Below are positions 23,657 to 34,954 of a stretch of 64,000 nt of DNA, in pieces (the first letter of the stretch is position 1; each line of letters starts with the position of its first letter). The translations under genes were made by a program, and so were the position numbers. Origin of the DNA: Novakomyces olei (lineage: Eukaryota; Ascomycota; Novakomycetes; Novakomycetales; Novakomycetaceae); the NCBI GenBank assembly GCA_016906335.1, contig JADEYG010000007.1, positions 496,001-560,000 of the forward strand, written 5' to 3'. Under the pieces are notes generated by a model. The model was not told the origin of the DNA. It searched no databases and was given only the letters and a program-made list of their open reading frames with translations.

Positions 23657-24515
23657 TGCCGCTACGGACCCTTGTCTCTTGCTCGCCGGAGTCGTCCGCT
23701 TTCTTTCTTCTATTCAATTTAGCAAGCGGAGCTTGGCCGTTTGGTTTTCTCTCCCTTCCCCAGTAGATATAGTCGCCCTGGTCAATCCTTTGCGCCGAAA
23801 CTTTTGCCTGTTGGGTCTTATATATACGTATCGTATACGTACATTTATATCCAATACATTTCCGTCTAAATCTTGTTTTTCCGGGGCTAATAAAATAATC
23901 TGGGGTACATCCCCGCACAATTTTCAAGTAAAGCCATTTTCTGTCTTCAACTTTGAGACTTGGCGCACCAGGAACAGAGTAATTTATCAGACTGAGCTTA
24001 ATAGCAGCTGAAAGAGCGATTTTTGTTTGTAGAAATAGAAATAAGAGCAAATGATATGGCCAAAGATCACAGATGGCTGTATACTCTGCGGATAAGAACG
24101 CATCAATTCTATCCCAATCAATTCTTGAATGGTTGGTTGGTCTGTAACAGGTCTGGTTTTTGCGTCGAGAAAAGTCTGAGGCACATGTGAGCGCCGACTA
24201 TTCCATAGACAAGATATAATAATTTAATTGAAGCATTTATGAAGCATTTATGAAGCATTTATGAAGCATTTATGAAGCATTTATGAAGCATTTATGAAGC
24301 ATTTATGAAGCATTTATGAAGCATTTATGTTGTCGACATGGTATTGTCGTACAAAAGTCTTTTAAATGCAAATACGATTATACTATTATACAGATTTATT
24401 TATGCATATTTTCCTCGCGCGCACAACAGTTTTGTATACGTTGAGCTCTAAAACCTGAAGCCAGTACGGTTAGGCAATTGCGACCAACCCCATTTCTACT
24501 TTAAACTAATATTAA
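23657..24515. other. Intergenic region with 11-bp tandem repeat
   Basis: About 860 bp between two minus-strand genes. Minus-strand open frames at 23631-24184 lack a usable ATG or recognisable motifs and are not called. The tandem repeat at 24229-24330 is listed separately. Confidence 0.45.
24229..24330. repeat. Perfect 11-bp tandem repeat (GAAGCATTTAT), about nine copies
   Basis: Nine near-perfect head-to-tail copies occur downstream of the PCI-domain gene and upstream of the carrier gene. The unit length is not a multiple of three and the region is non-coding. Confidence 0.92.
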
Positions 24516-26126
24516 TCATGCCCGGAGGTCCGCAAAATGCTGTGCGTCATGATTTGCCGGAACCGCGGGCATAACCTCAATGATACGCTGAAACCCGTAG
24601 AGCTCGTCTTTCTTGAGGACGAGTATTTGCTGGGATTGCATAACGTATCCCTTTACATACCCCTGGTCAATGAGATTGGTGCATACGCACTCAATATCGT
24701 CCATATCCAGAGCAATTTCCGAATCAAGGACCTGTGAGCCCGGCTCGACCCTTGCAACGCTCCAATTATATGCATCTAACAATTTTGCTCCTTCGACATA
24801 AGTAGTCCGGTGCGTCGGCTGGTATGTTGCCAAAAACCTGAAGTAGTCAGCATATTACGTACGCGTCAAGACAATAAAGAGAAAATCCTTCATCTAATGC
24901 TAAAACGCAAAATGTACCGAAATAAAAATACAAAAGAAAATACAAAAAAATACAAAAACAAAACAAAAACAAAAGCTAAACAAAAAAACCCAAACAAAAA
25001 AACTTACGCTTTCCGGAACAAGTTACGAAAGATGATCATATCGACGCGATCAGCGAGTAGTAGATACGTTCCATTACGCACGTACCATTGCATACGATGT
25101 TTGTTGTGCAGAGCGTTTCGAAACGACATAAAATCGCCTCTTCGTACAGCCGTGACCAGTGGGCTATAAGCGTCGTGCAGATTAAAAGACAAAAGGAGGT
25201 TCTGTGTCGGCGCGATTCCAAGAACAAGGCTGCAGGGTATGAGGTAGAGGAGAATTTTCCTACACGCTTAGAAAGAGGGCACGTATATTAGAGAGTAAGC
25301 ATACCGGCGGTGTGAATAGTCCTGCTTGTGGCAGTTATTAAAAGCGTAAAGCAGATGTGAGCGGGCGCGGTGAACAAAGCATTGCGTCATAAAGTAGCGG
25401 CCAAGGTAGTAGCGGTAAGCAACACGCTCAGCAGCGCTAAACTGCTCAAATTCAACATTAGTGTTTGAAAACAGGTTCTGGTCAACAGTGGCACAAAGTC
25501 GCAGCTGGCCAAGGGCAAACGCAAGTTTGAACAAAGCGTTGGCTACACTGACAGCGCACAATCGCTTAGGCACCCCCACTGGCGCACGCTCACTTAGTAC
25601 AATATTAAACAATCGGAACAGAGTCCGCGAAGCCTGTTTGACCCTGTCTTTGCCATAGAGCCCAAACTGCGCATCAAGGCTCACTGCAAACGACGCAAAG
25701 TCTCGAGATACCGCTCGCACTACGGGTACCATCCACCCCGACGACGGTGCGCTGAACAGTGTAGTAAGAGCGCTGGAGTAAGCAAGCGTCAAAGAATACG
25801 GGGATGGCAATATAATAGGGGCAAATGTACCTAACGGCAGAGTCAAAGGCAGTAAAATCCGTGTCTGATTTTACGTACTCGTACAAATGCTGAACAAAGT
25901 TTACGGCCGCTGTTCCATAGCGCGCTAGCACGGCAGAAATTCTGCCACCGTCTACCTGGCTCGCCTGCCTCTGTCAGATGAAGCTTGAAATGGTGGCGTT
26001 TCTTACAGCGCTGCGCAGTACATTAAACTCATGACTGCCCCGGCGACACGTTAGCAAGGCAGCCAAACGCGTACCGTCCTGAGCGGCGAATGCAGAGCTC
26101 AATTGCTCTAAATGGCGCGCCGCCAT
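24516..26126 (-). CDS. PCI-domain protein of the PCID2/Thp1/Csn12 family
   Basis: PCI-domain scaffold; Thp1/PCID2 works in TREX-2 mRNA export, the related Csn12 in a Sac3-like or signalosome-associated complex. Exons on the minus strand are 26126-26007, 25970-25831, 25772-25305, 25259-25008 and 24837-24516, giving 433 residues. The TPR-like helical part includes ERVAYRYYLGRYFMTQCF. The PCI block follows: KILLYLIPCSLVLG, YSPLVTAVRRGDFMSF, RNGTYLLLADRVDMII, FRNLFRKAF. The winged-helix end contains DDIECVCTNLIDQGYVKGYV and QQILVLKKDELYGF, matching this subfamily. Introns are 36, 58, 45 and 170 nt; the last is filled with A-rich AAACAAAAAC sequence. The sequence alone does not separate Thp1 from Csn12. 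It is divergent from EMP70 by 316 bp. Confidence 0.82.
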
Positions 26127-26220
26127 CAAAGGGCAATTGTGCAATTGTAGTATATATATACAAGCGCTCTGCAAATATCTCGCTTTCTATAAAAAATACG
26201 AAACAAGTACGAATAGCCAG

Positions 26221-26405
26221 ACAACAAATACGATTAAATACAATTAAATACAATTAAACAATTAAATTCAATTAAATTCAAATAAACAATTAAATACAAT
26301 TAAACAATTAAATTCAAATAAATTCAAATAAACAATTAAATACAATTAAACAATTAAACAATTAAATTCAAATAAACACAAATAAACGCAAATAAATACA
26401 AAATT
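26221..26405. repeat. AT-rich repeat block (CAATTAAA/CAAATAAA units)
   Basis: About 185 bp of degenerate 8-11-nt units, such as ATACAATTAAA and TTCAAATAAAC, fill most of the gap between the divergent PCI and EMP70 genes. One strand is almost free of guanine. Confidence 0.8.
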
Positions 26406-26442
26406 CCCATTTTACGGAATATTATAACCCACCACGCTCGAT

Positions 26443-28525
26443 ATGCTCAAGGCGGCTGTTTTGCTGTTTGCGACGGCCGCATCGGCCCTATATATTCCCG
26501 GAATCGCTCCTCACGATTACGGCGCGGGCGATGTCGTTCCTCTCACCGTCAATGTGCTGGAGCCAGAGCTGTCTGCCTCACAGTCGCATGGAATGAGTGT
26601 AGTAGCGTACAACTGTATGGAACGCGTTTCGACGCCACTACCCTCCACTGGCAAAGCTAACGCGTCCAGATTATCACCCGCAGCTCCATTTTTGCAGTGA
26701 GGAAAAGCCTAAATCTCAGTCGGAGAGTATCGGCAGTATTCTCTTTGGAGATCGTATTATGAGCTCTCCGTTCCGACTGCGGCTAATGCAAAACGAGTCG
26801 TGTCAGGTGCTGTGCAGTGTAAATGTGCCCACTGAAGACGGTAAATTTATAAAAGAACTGATCTCTCAAAACTATGCGGTTAATTGGCTCGTGGACGGTC
26901 TGCCGGTTGCCTCACCGTACAGCTCAAATGACGGAAGCAGTGGCGGTGGCACGGGCTCCTTCTCGTCAGGATTCCCTCTCGGCAATTACGACGCGGAAAA
27001 GGACGCTGCGTATATAAACAATCACTACGATATTGTTGTAGAGTACCACGCTATAAGCGCGACACGCTACCGAATCGTGGGCGCTACCGTGTTTGCCACT
27101 TCCGCGGCTGTTGACCTTTCACTCGAAGGTGAGAGCGAGTGCCGACTGGGCTCTCCCGTGCAAATCTACACAGACAACGAGTCTCGGTACAAGTTTGCTT
27201 ACAGCGTTACTTGGGTTCCTTCAGACAAGGTCTGGGCAACACGGTGGGACAAGTACCTGCACGTCTACGATCCCCGTATTCACTGGCTTGCGCTTATAAA
27301 CGCCACCTTAATTGTCGCGTTTCTCACCGCCATGGTGGGCGGTGTCCTGTACCGCGCACTCAACAACGATATTGCTCGCTATAACGCCAACGACTTGGAC
27401 CAGGAAGACGTTCAAGAGGATTCCGGCTGGAAGCTTGTGCATGGTGATGTCTTCAGACCCCCGCATCACCGGCTTTTGCTTTGTGTTCTCGTTGGCAGTG
27501 GAACACAGCTGTTTTGTATGGCTGGGACCACCCTTGTGTTCTCCCTGTTTGGGTTCTTGAGTCCAAGCAACCGTGGCAGTTTGGCTACTGCTGGCCTTTT
27601 GTTTTACCTGTTTTTTGGAGCTCCCAGTGGCTACGTTTCAGCGCGGCTGTATAAAACGTTGGGTGGCGAAAATTGGAAGAAGAACGTTTTGTTTACGCCT
27701 ACTTTTGTGCCGGGAATAGTCTTTACCGTGTTTTTCTTACTCAACTTATTCCTCGTTATTGCCCGTAGTAGTGGAGCTGTGCCGTTGACGACAATGATTA
27801 TCATTGTCGCGCTTTGGTTCCTCATTTCCCTACCCCTTAGCTTGATTGGATCATACTTTGGGTTCAAGGCGTCATCGTGGCAGGCACCCGTCCGTACCAA
27901 TCAGATTCCACGACAGATTCCGGATCAGGTGTTTTACCTTAGGGACACGCCCAGCATCCTGTTTGCCGGAATTTTGCCATTTGGTGCTATTTTTGTGGAG
28001 CTGTACTTTATCATGAACAGCATCTGGTTCAGCCGTATTTATTACATGTTTGGGTTTTTGTTCCTTTGCTATGGAATAATGGTGAGTGGTTACTGAATAT
28101 CTTCTTTTTTTTGGACTACTTATTGTTTTCTCTTCACTTGCGTGTATTCTGTTCTATTCCAAGTGTTAATCAGACTAATTCTAGATCACTACATGCGCTA
28201 CAGTAACTATTCTGATGGCGTACTTCCAGCTGTGTTCGGAAAATTACCACTGGTACGTGTGCCCTTGTAATTATCGAATTATTAACCCTGTTATAGGTGG
28301 TGGAGGTCCTTTTTCACTGCAGGCGCATGCGCCCTCTACATACTACTCAATTCCTTTGTTTACTGGATAACAAAGATGAAACTCGGAAATTTCACGAGCA
28401 ACGTCCTCTACCTCGGCTACAGCCTGCTTCTCTCATTCTTGGCCTTTGTTTTAACGGGAACAGTAGGCTTTGTATCGACGTACTTTTTCGTCCATAAAAT
28501 CTATCGCTCAATCAAAGTGGATTAG
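26443..28525 (+). CDS. EMP70: TM9 superfamily (nonaspanin) protein, Emp70-like
   Basis: Endosomal/Golgi nine-span membrane protein involved in sorting, adhesion and metal handling in yeast. Exons 26443-26614, 26670-28081, 28185-28252 and 28297-28525 give 626 residues. A signal peptide (MLKAAVLLFATAASALY) is followed by the family start YIPGIAPHDYGAGDVVPLTV and the lumenal domain with SESIGSILFGDRIMSSPF. The first membrane span follows HWLALINATLIVAFLTAMVG. Others cover the rest of the protein, including the conserved FVPGIVFTVFFLLNLFL and LPFGAIFVELYFIMNSIW. The end, YFFVHKIYRSIKVD, carries the KxD-type C-terminal export/retention signal typical of the family. All three introns (55, 103, 44 nt) are canonical. 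Complete and of normal length. Confidence 0.95.
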
Positions 28526-28886
28526 CGGTAGGTCGTGTGAGTTGGGGCTTTTCAAACGTGAAAACTCGATCGATATTGAATTGTCGTCAAATTGGATCAG
28601 GAGATAAAAGATGGGAAACGTTCTAGATGAGGCCCATTTTCTGTTGAGACGTAAAAAGGCTAGTTATCTTGAAAATTTCAGAATTAGAAGCTACTAATCA
28701 AACCAAACTGTATTGTTATATGGCCGTTGATTACTATTTCACCAAACTGATTGCTAAAATCTTGCCAGCACAGCGTAAAACTTTTACATTGAAAGCCTTT
28801 GGTAAACCTGTATAAGCCAAACTACTATTATAAATAAAAATATCGCAATTCAACGCCCACATGTATTACTTGACCCCAATCCAATG
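28526..28886. other. Convergent 3' intergenic gap between EMP70 and RAD6
   Basis: About 360 bp of AT-rich 3' flank for both genes, with no coding signal. Confidence 0.4.
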
Positions 28887-29708
28887 CTATGCTTCCCAAG
28901 ACTTTTCTACCGTCTGCTTGACCCGACGCACGTACTCTTTGCGATTGTCATTATGAAGATTCGCCGCCTCTGCATTAGCAGGTGACGCATTGTTTGGATC
29001 GTTGAGGAGACTAGAGCCATTATTAGTGTATTCCTTGCCAAAGGTTTGTCTGTTGCTTGCAATTTTGTTTATAATCTGATAGCAAGAGATATTTACTTTG
29101 CTTGCATCTTTATTTTTCTGACTCTTCTAACTCTTGTGTTTCTTGTATTTCTTCCGTTTCTTGTGCTTCGTATTCTTTAAATTCTAATTATGTAGATTTA
29201 TCCAATCCGCTTACCTCTGAACCGAGGTTAGTATTGCAGCCACATCGTAAGTAGGGCTCCAACGGTTCTGCAGAATATCCAAGCAAAGCTCTCCGCTCGC
29301 ATAAACGTTCGGATGAAACTAACGTGTGAGCATAACACTGTCAGCAGTTGTATACCATCTCTGAAATAAACTTCACTTGTGGAGGTTTGTTCGGGTACTG
29401 TTCATCAAAGACCATTGTCAATCGGAAAGTGCCATCTTCAAACGGAGTATCCGCGGGACCAATAATAACGGCATTCCTGAAGGCATTAGCACCCGCAAAA
29501 AACCATCACACGGCCAGCTTACCAGACCATAACATTATCCGCCACTGGCGACGCTGAGACACCGGCCGGAGGATCTTGCTGCATTCGCTGAAACCCGTTA
29601 ATGCCGTCTTGCAGGGAAAACAAATAATAATAAAACGTCTTTAACGCTCCGCTCTAATCATCATACTTTAAGGTCTCTCATCAGCCGCTTCTTGGCGGCC
29701 GTCGACAT
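28887..29708 (-). CDS. RAD6: Ubiquitin-conjugating enzyme E2 Rad6/Ubc2
   Basis: E2 enzyme for histone H2B and PCNA monoubiquitination and for the N-degron pathway. Exons on the minus strand are 29708-29667, 29587-29523, 29476-29356, 29318-29215 and 29010-28887, giving 151 residues. Signature segments are [47 protein letters not shown] and [20 protein letters not shown] with the catalytic cysteine. [13 protein letters not shown] and VEKSWEA follow at the end. The long acidic tail of budding yeast Rad6 is absent, as in most other fungi. Four introns of 37-204 nt all keep frame exactly. A strong telomere-like double box lies about 180 bp upstream. Confidence 0.97.
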
Positions 29709-30248
29709 CGTGAGAGCGGTCAGCGGCACAAGTGACTACACTACCGACAAGGTGCTCGTAGGGCGAAGCACACGATACGGGATATGTATAGAGCCAGATC
29801 TTATGCCAATCATTATTAATAAAAAATGTTATTTTCTGAATAATAAATGCATTACCGTGCATTATACTGGTCCCGTGTGCGCAATGTGTTAGGGTTAGTT
29901 AGGGTTAAAGTATTCAGACGAATAATGAGTATTAATTAATATATTAACGCGCAGCTTTGCCGTGCAGGCAACGCGCCTGGCACTCTTGTTTATGCATGGG
30001 ATGTCGCCATAGGTATTGTTTTTCGGTCGTCGTCGGCAACGGTTGTGCCATTAAATGATTCATGGGTAAATACAGAGACGAATTTAGTGCTGGCTGCTAT
30101 AAGCAAAATAAAGCAAAAGGCCTACAAATTCCACGTCCATAGATCAATCATGCAAAGTCCCATATTTCCTTCCGATATTCATTATCTAAATGCTAATGCT
30201 CTGTATCCTCTATAACCCGTCTATTGTCTCGAGAACGGCCCTAAAAGT
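29709..30248. other. Intergenic gap: RAD6 promoter and kinesin 3' end
   Basis: Holds TTAGGGTTAGTTAGGGTTAA at 29889-29908, a tandem telomere-like box. No gene was seen in the rest. Confidence 0.5.
29889..29908. promoter_or_regulatory. Double telomere-like box upstream of RAD6
   Basis: Two TTAGGGTTA units separated by two bases. It is the best-conserved of the promoter-located telomere-like boxes in the window. Factor binding is inferred from Tbf1/Teb1 precedents. Confidence 0.5.
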
Positions 30249-33133
30249 TCAAGAGCGTCTCTGGAAAAACCAGCCTGCTTTCGCATCTCTGTACACGCAA
30301 TTAGTACTCTCCGCATTGCATGCCGCTTACCTGTCCCCACTATCATCAAGCCCCGAATCCTGGGCCCCTCCGCCACGTAATGGCTTAGCGATCCGCGAGC
30401 CTGAAAGGTTTAATGCACTAGTAGTAGTGGCGAGACGATTCACTGTATGGTTAATATATGAAAGTTATTAGATTTTATAAATAGATGTAGCGTGTCCTTA
30501 CCTCTAGCCTGTTCCAGGCGTTCACGGACCGCCTGCAATTGTGATTCAAAGCGGGTGTTTTGCTGTGCAACTTTATCCTGTGCCTCTTGCAGAAGCGATT
30601 CCAAATGCTCAATGCGTTCGTTCCTCGCTGTTAATTTGCGATTGGCGATAGCAACGTCCTTTTTCAAAACAGAATTTTGCTCTACTAAACGTTTCTGCAC
30701 ACCAGTGAGCTGTTCCAGATTGCGTTCAAGAAAAGCCATCTTTTTCTGTTGCCCCGCATTGTTATTGCCTCTCAAAACGTTGTTGTACTGCTCTCTGGTT
30801 TCATCCAGACTCATTTCGAGCTCAACAATACGCTCACACCTGGTTTGAAGATCAACCATAAGCTTCGACTTCATTTTATCAAATTCCTGGATCTGTTTTT
30901 GTGCTAATTGTGAGCCCTCTGATCCGTCAGAGGCATTCGTACCGCTAATTACGCTTGATGGGGCTCTCATTAGTGCTTGCGTCTTTTCGTCCAGCTCTTT
31001 TCTTAGCTTTTGTAGTTGCTCGTCTTTCTCTTCTAGCCGGCGGGCATAAAGCGATTCGTACTCTCTTGCAACTTGCTCCTGCCCAGCGTCCAATAATTGG
31101 GAATGTAAATTATCCCCATATTTCGACTCTGACTTGTTCAACTCGTTTTCGAGTCGTGCTTTAGTTTGCTCGAATTGGGAAATATCTTCGTACTGTAACT
31201 TTAGTGATTCTGTTGCTCGCTTTAATGCGTCTTCGGTTCTGTTCAAGTTGGAGCGAATCTCGTTTAAATCTGCAGGAGAAGGAGGCTGCTCCGAGCTGCT
31301 TAACTTATCAATAAGCTGGTGGATTTCCATTAAGGAGCTGTCATCTTGCTCAAAGGTAGACATGAGTACTTTTATCTTTTCGGACTTGCGCTGTTCTTTA
31401 TCTTCTGCCGTTGAATCCACAAAACCCATACGAAGCTTCAATATGTTTTCTCGAAGCCCATCTAATTCCTTGTTCAAATCTCTATTGCTATCCTTCAGAG
31501 TGTCAATCATTATTTGAGCTTCTTCGCCCTCAAATGTAGTCTTCTCTAGCTGTCGCCTGAGTTCATTGTACTCGGTGTTTAAGGATTCAAAGGATTTGAC
31601 CACCTCAGAATCATGAGCCTTCAGAGTATTAAGTTCTGAGGTCAGTAGGTTTATCTGTTTCTCCTGCTCCAGCAATTGCGATTCTTTCTCTGAAATCTGA
31701 TCCTGCAATTCGTTCTCGCGTTTTAGAAACTCTTCTCTTTCATCCTGATCCATATTAGACGGTGCTGGTGTCGTTGCTCGTGCCGGTTGCACCAAAGTCA
31801 GGGCAGACTTTGAGCGGCTTTTCTTGTCTAACAAATTGACCCACTCGGACTGGTCTACTGTTCTTCCAGAATGCCATATCGAGAGCTCACCTTCTAGCCG
31901 CTCGTTGCACTCCTCCATGGCCATAAGAGAATCCTTGAGCGATCGAAGTTGAGCCTTGAGCTCAACTGGCGAAAGTTCAGCATTAATTTTCGCTTTATTC
32001 TTGATCGTTTTAGCCCGAGTGCCAAAGCGAAGAGTCGATAGTGTCTCTGTATCATTGTAACTGCAAGGCGAGCAGTTAATAATAAGAGTCGTTCTCGAGT
32101 TTCCGCCCAAGGACTCTTGCAGAATCCTCGTCAGTTTAGAGTCCCGGTAGGGAACATGTGTAGAACGGTTATCAGTTAAAGCATTTATTACCATTCCCAA
32201 TGCTGACAGAGACTTGTTTATTTTTTTGGCCTCTTCCAAAGTTTGACCACTGGCTCCGGTTTTCCCTACTTTTTCCGACCCTGCAAGATCTACCAGAAAT
32301 AGCTGCCCGCTCTTGGAGCCTCCGGTCTCAACGTTCTTTTGTGTTATCGTAACTACAAAGATTGAATGTGACCTTGAAGACTCTGTGTTCATATTCGTCG
32401 ATGCAACAGCGCGTGCTTGGCTACCACGTCGCATTACTTGCAAAACTTCCTGTACAGAAGACACATAAATCTCAAGTAAACCCTTAACGTATACGCCACG
32501 CGACTTTTCTTCGTGAACGGGAAGATTGTCATTCATAGGGTTAAGCAAATCACGGATGCGTTCCATGTAAATCTCCATAAATGACACTTTAACCGTGTAT
32601 TCGATATTCGCAGGAGAGGCCATAATGCTTTGAAATACCTGCTCAATAATCCGTGGAATTACACCTTTGCTTTGTGTGTCTTCTATGTCCGCCCCCTGTC
32701 GAGATTAGTGGTGGCTGGGCGTTGATCATTTGTAATTGGCAATACCATCATCGTATACGTTTTGCCAGAGCCAGTTTGGCCGTACGCAAAAACGGTACCG
32801 TTGTAGCCATTGAGCACGTCTAATGAGTTTAAGCATATAAGGAGAAATAAAATTTTCTTACCGTCAACCGTCGGCTTTATACTATAGTCAAAGATATCTG
32901 TCTGCCGTGACGAAGTTCCAAACACGCGGTCAAACGTAAACTCTCCATTAAACTCCCGCGCCTGCTGAATCAGTATTGAATTCTGTCTACTTTTTTTTTA
33001 TTACGTTTAGTTTGAGGCTGTCTGGCAAAGTGAAGCTGACGATACTATCGCCGCCTTCTCTGAGCTCAATTGCATTCGGTGGTCTAAACCGGCAAACAAC
33101 CTTGATCGTGTTGGAGCTCGAATTCAAGCTCAT
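30249..33133 (-). CDS. Kinesin-1 heavy chain
   Basis: Conventional plus-end-directed microtubule motor for organelle and vesicle transport. Exons on the minus strand are 33133-33005, 32964-32862, 32819-32746, 32695-30502, 30400-30331 and 30288-30249, giving 869 residues. The motor domain spans about residues 8-335, with [21 protein letters not shown] (P-loop), [11 protein letters not shown] (switch I), LVDLAGSEK (switch II) and [21 protein letters not shown] long coiled-coil stalk follows, with a [12 protein letters not shown] hinge region. The tail keeps the autoinhibitory motif [11 protein letters not shown] at residues 835-845. That motif is split off by a 101-nt intron, with a last exon of only 40 nt ending GWFFQRRS. 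All introns are 40-101 nt. The length and tail match fungal kinesin-1 (NKin). Confidence 0.95.
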
Positions 33134-33814
33134 TACGGGCGGTTTTAACTAGCAATATAGAGCTGAACCGCAAATAAAGCGTGACTGCCAACTGCCAAAA
33201 TCCAAGTCCAGCGATCATAGACTTGCCGCTCACGGTTTTCAAATACTTTGATCCACCGCCAGCATCGTCATGTGACGCGCTACTTTTAATGTTTATTATC
33301 AATCAGCCTTTCTCCTCTTTGTTTATTGCAAGTAAGCTTAATGTCGTTCGCTGTATTTACTTTTATATAATTTACATTATCATCTAACGCACGCAGAGCT
33401 CTTTTTTTAGCCAATATTATTCATTTATTCATCCATACAAACATTAGAAATTATTATCAGCCATAATGAAAAACAAATTTGAAGTTAGCTATCGCAGCCG
33501 TATTGTCACACTCCCGAATTTACAAGTAATCTCAAAATGCTATTTGGCCTCTTTCCGGTTTTTGTGTGGGGGGTTGCGGCAAACTGTACGCTGCAAATTG
33601 CGAAACGAGGAAGCTGACGCTGATCAAAGTGGTGGGTGCAAGTCTCCGCGTTCAATTGTTTTTCATTTTTGTTTTACAGTGCTCAAAGGAAGATCGTACG
33701 AGCCGCAAGCGTATATTTCTCAATTTTCGGAAATGGCCTTTATCCTTCAATATATCCAGCTCTTGCAACGTTGACCTGAATGCTAATGTGAAAAGGGCTC
33801 GTTCACTGCGTCAA
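33134..33814. other. Intergenic region between divergent kinesin and DOM34
   Basis: About 680 bp. An open frame continues upstream of the DOM34 ATG from about 33566 but has no ATG and no family similarity before the conserved MKLLRRNLE, so it is treated as leader sequence. Confidence 0.5.
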
Positions 33815-34954
33815 ATGAAGCTTTTACGGCGTAACCTCGAGCGCGATGGCTCAGGCACAATCAGCATGATCCCTGAAGAGCCAGAAGACATGTGGCACTT
33901 GTACAACATTGTACAAAAAGGCGACCAAGTAACGGCGAGCACGTTAAGACGTGTTCAGACTGAGTCGGCTACAGGGTCAACTTCGTCAGAACGCGTGCGT
34001 GTGACACTTTGTATTTCAGTGGAAAAATTCGATTTTGATACGGGTCAATTCGAGCTACATTTGGGTGGTAAAGTGGTCAATGAAAACAAATGGGTCAAGC
34101 TCGGTGCTTACCACACTCTGGATGTCCAGTTGAATACACAAGTTTCCCTGGCTAAACCTGAATGGGACTCTTATGCACTAGGATGTGTAAAAAATGCTTG
34201 TGACGCTTCTTCCCGGGCTGAAATAGGGGCTGTAGTGCTTCAAGAAGGCCTAGCAAATGTTTGCCTAGTTACAGAGTACATGACTCTCTTACAACTTCGG
34301 ATAGAAGCAAACGTGCCCCGAAAGCAAAAGGGGCAAACAACGGCTCATGATAAGGGTCTGACACGGTTTTTTGAGCAAGTTTTCCAAGCAATGCTGGCCA
34401 AATTCGATTTTAACAGGCTCAAGGTCGTTCTAATTGCCTCGCCTGGGTTTACAAATAGTGAATTGCAACGATTCATTTTTGAAAAGGCTACGCGCACTGA
34501 AAGTTTGAGCTGGCTCATTAAACAAAAGTCCAAGATTGTACTAGCACATTGTTCAACAGGCCACATTCATTCACTGAACGAAGCGCTGAAGAGTCCCGCT
34601 GTACAGGCTACGCTAGCCGACACAAAGTACGCAAAGGAAGTGCAAGTGCTTGACGATTTCTACCGGATGATGAACACGGATGAAGAGCGGGCATGGTATG
34701 GACCAGTGCCCGTACTCAAAGCAGCTGAACATGGAGCTATCGCGTCGTTGCTCCTGACGGATTCTCTTTTTCGCAGTCAGGATATTGCAACAAGGGCCAA
34801 ATACGTACAATTGGCAGACCAAGTTCGACAGAACGGTGGTAATGTCCATATTTTTTCCAGCCTTCATGAAAGTGGTAAACAACTGGATCAAATATCTGGC
34901 ATTGCAGCAATCTTGAGCTACCCCTTAGCCGATCTTGACGAGGACCTTGCTTGA
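33815..34954 (+). CDS. DOM34: Dom34/Pelota ribosome-rescue factor
   Basis: eRF1-like factor that, with Hbs1, recognises ribosomes stalled in no-go decay. Intronless, 379 residues, close to the usual 386. The start at 33815 gives the classic N-terminus MKLLRRNLERDGSGTISMIP, followed by PEEPEDMWHLYNIVQKGD. The Sm-like N-domain is followed by the central domain (ANVCLVTEYMTLLQLRIEAN, PRKQKG). The C-domain, with KYAKEVQVLDDFYRMMNTDE and WYGPVPVLKAAEHGAIASLLL, is typical. As expected for Pelota, there is no GGQ peptidyl-hydrolysis motif. The upstream in-frame open stretch of about 250 nt lacks an ATG and any conserved residues. Confidence 0.96.
   Translation: MKLLRRNLERDGSGTISMIPEEPEDMWHLYNIVQKGDQVTASTLRRVQTESATGSTSSERVRVTLCISVEKFDFDTGQFELHLGGKVVNENKWVKLGAYHTLDVQLNTQVSLAKPEWDSYALGCVKNACDASSRAEIGAVVLQEGLANVCLVTEYMTLLQLRIEANVPRKQKGQTTAHDKGLTRFFEQVFQAMLAKFDFNRLKVVLIASPGFTNSELQRFIFEKATRTESLSWLIKQKSKIVLAHCSTGHIHSLNEALKSPAVQATLADTKYAKEVQVLDDFYRMMNTDEERAWYGPVPVLKAAEHGAIASLLLTDSLFRSQDIATRAKYVQLADQVRQNGGNVHIFSSLHESGKQLDQISGIAAILSYPLADLDEDLA

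Noticed and set aside
23631-24184. Minus-strand open frames of 139 and 65 codons between the carrier and PCI genes
   Set aside because: No in-frame ATG start, no splice pattern, low-complexity basic composition, and overlap with the start of the carrier gene. Treated as chance.
33566-33814. In-frame N-terminal extension of DOM34
   Set aside because: The stretch lacks an ATG and any family similarity. The canonical Pelota N-terminus begins exactly at the ATG at 33815.
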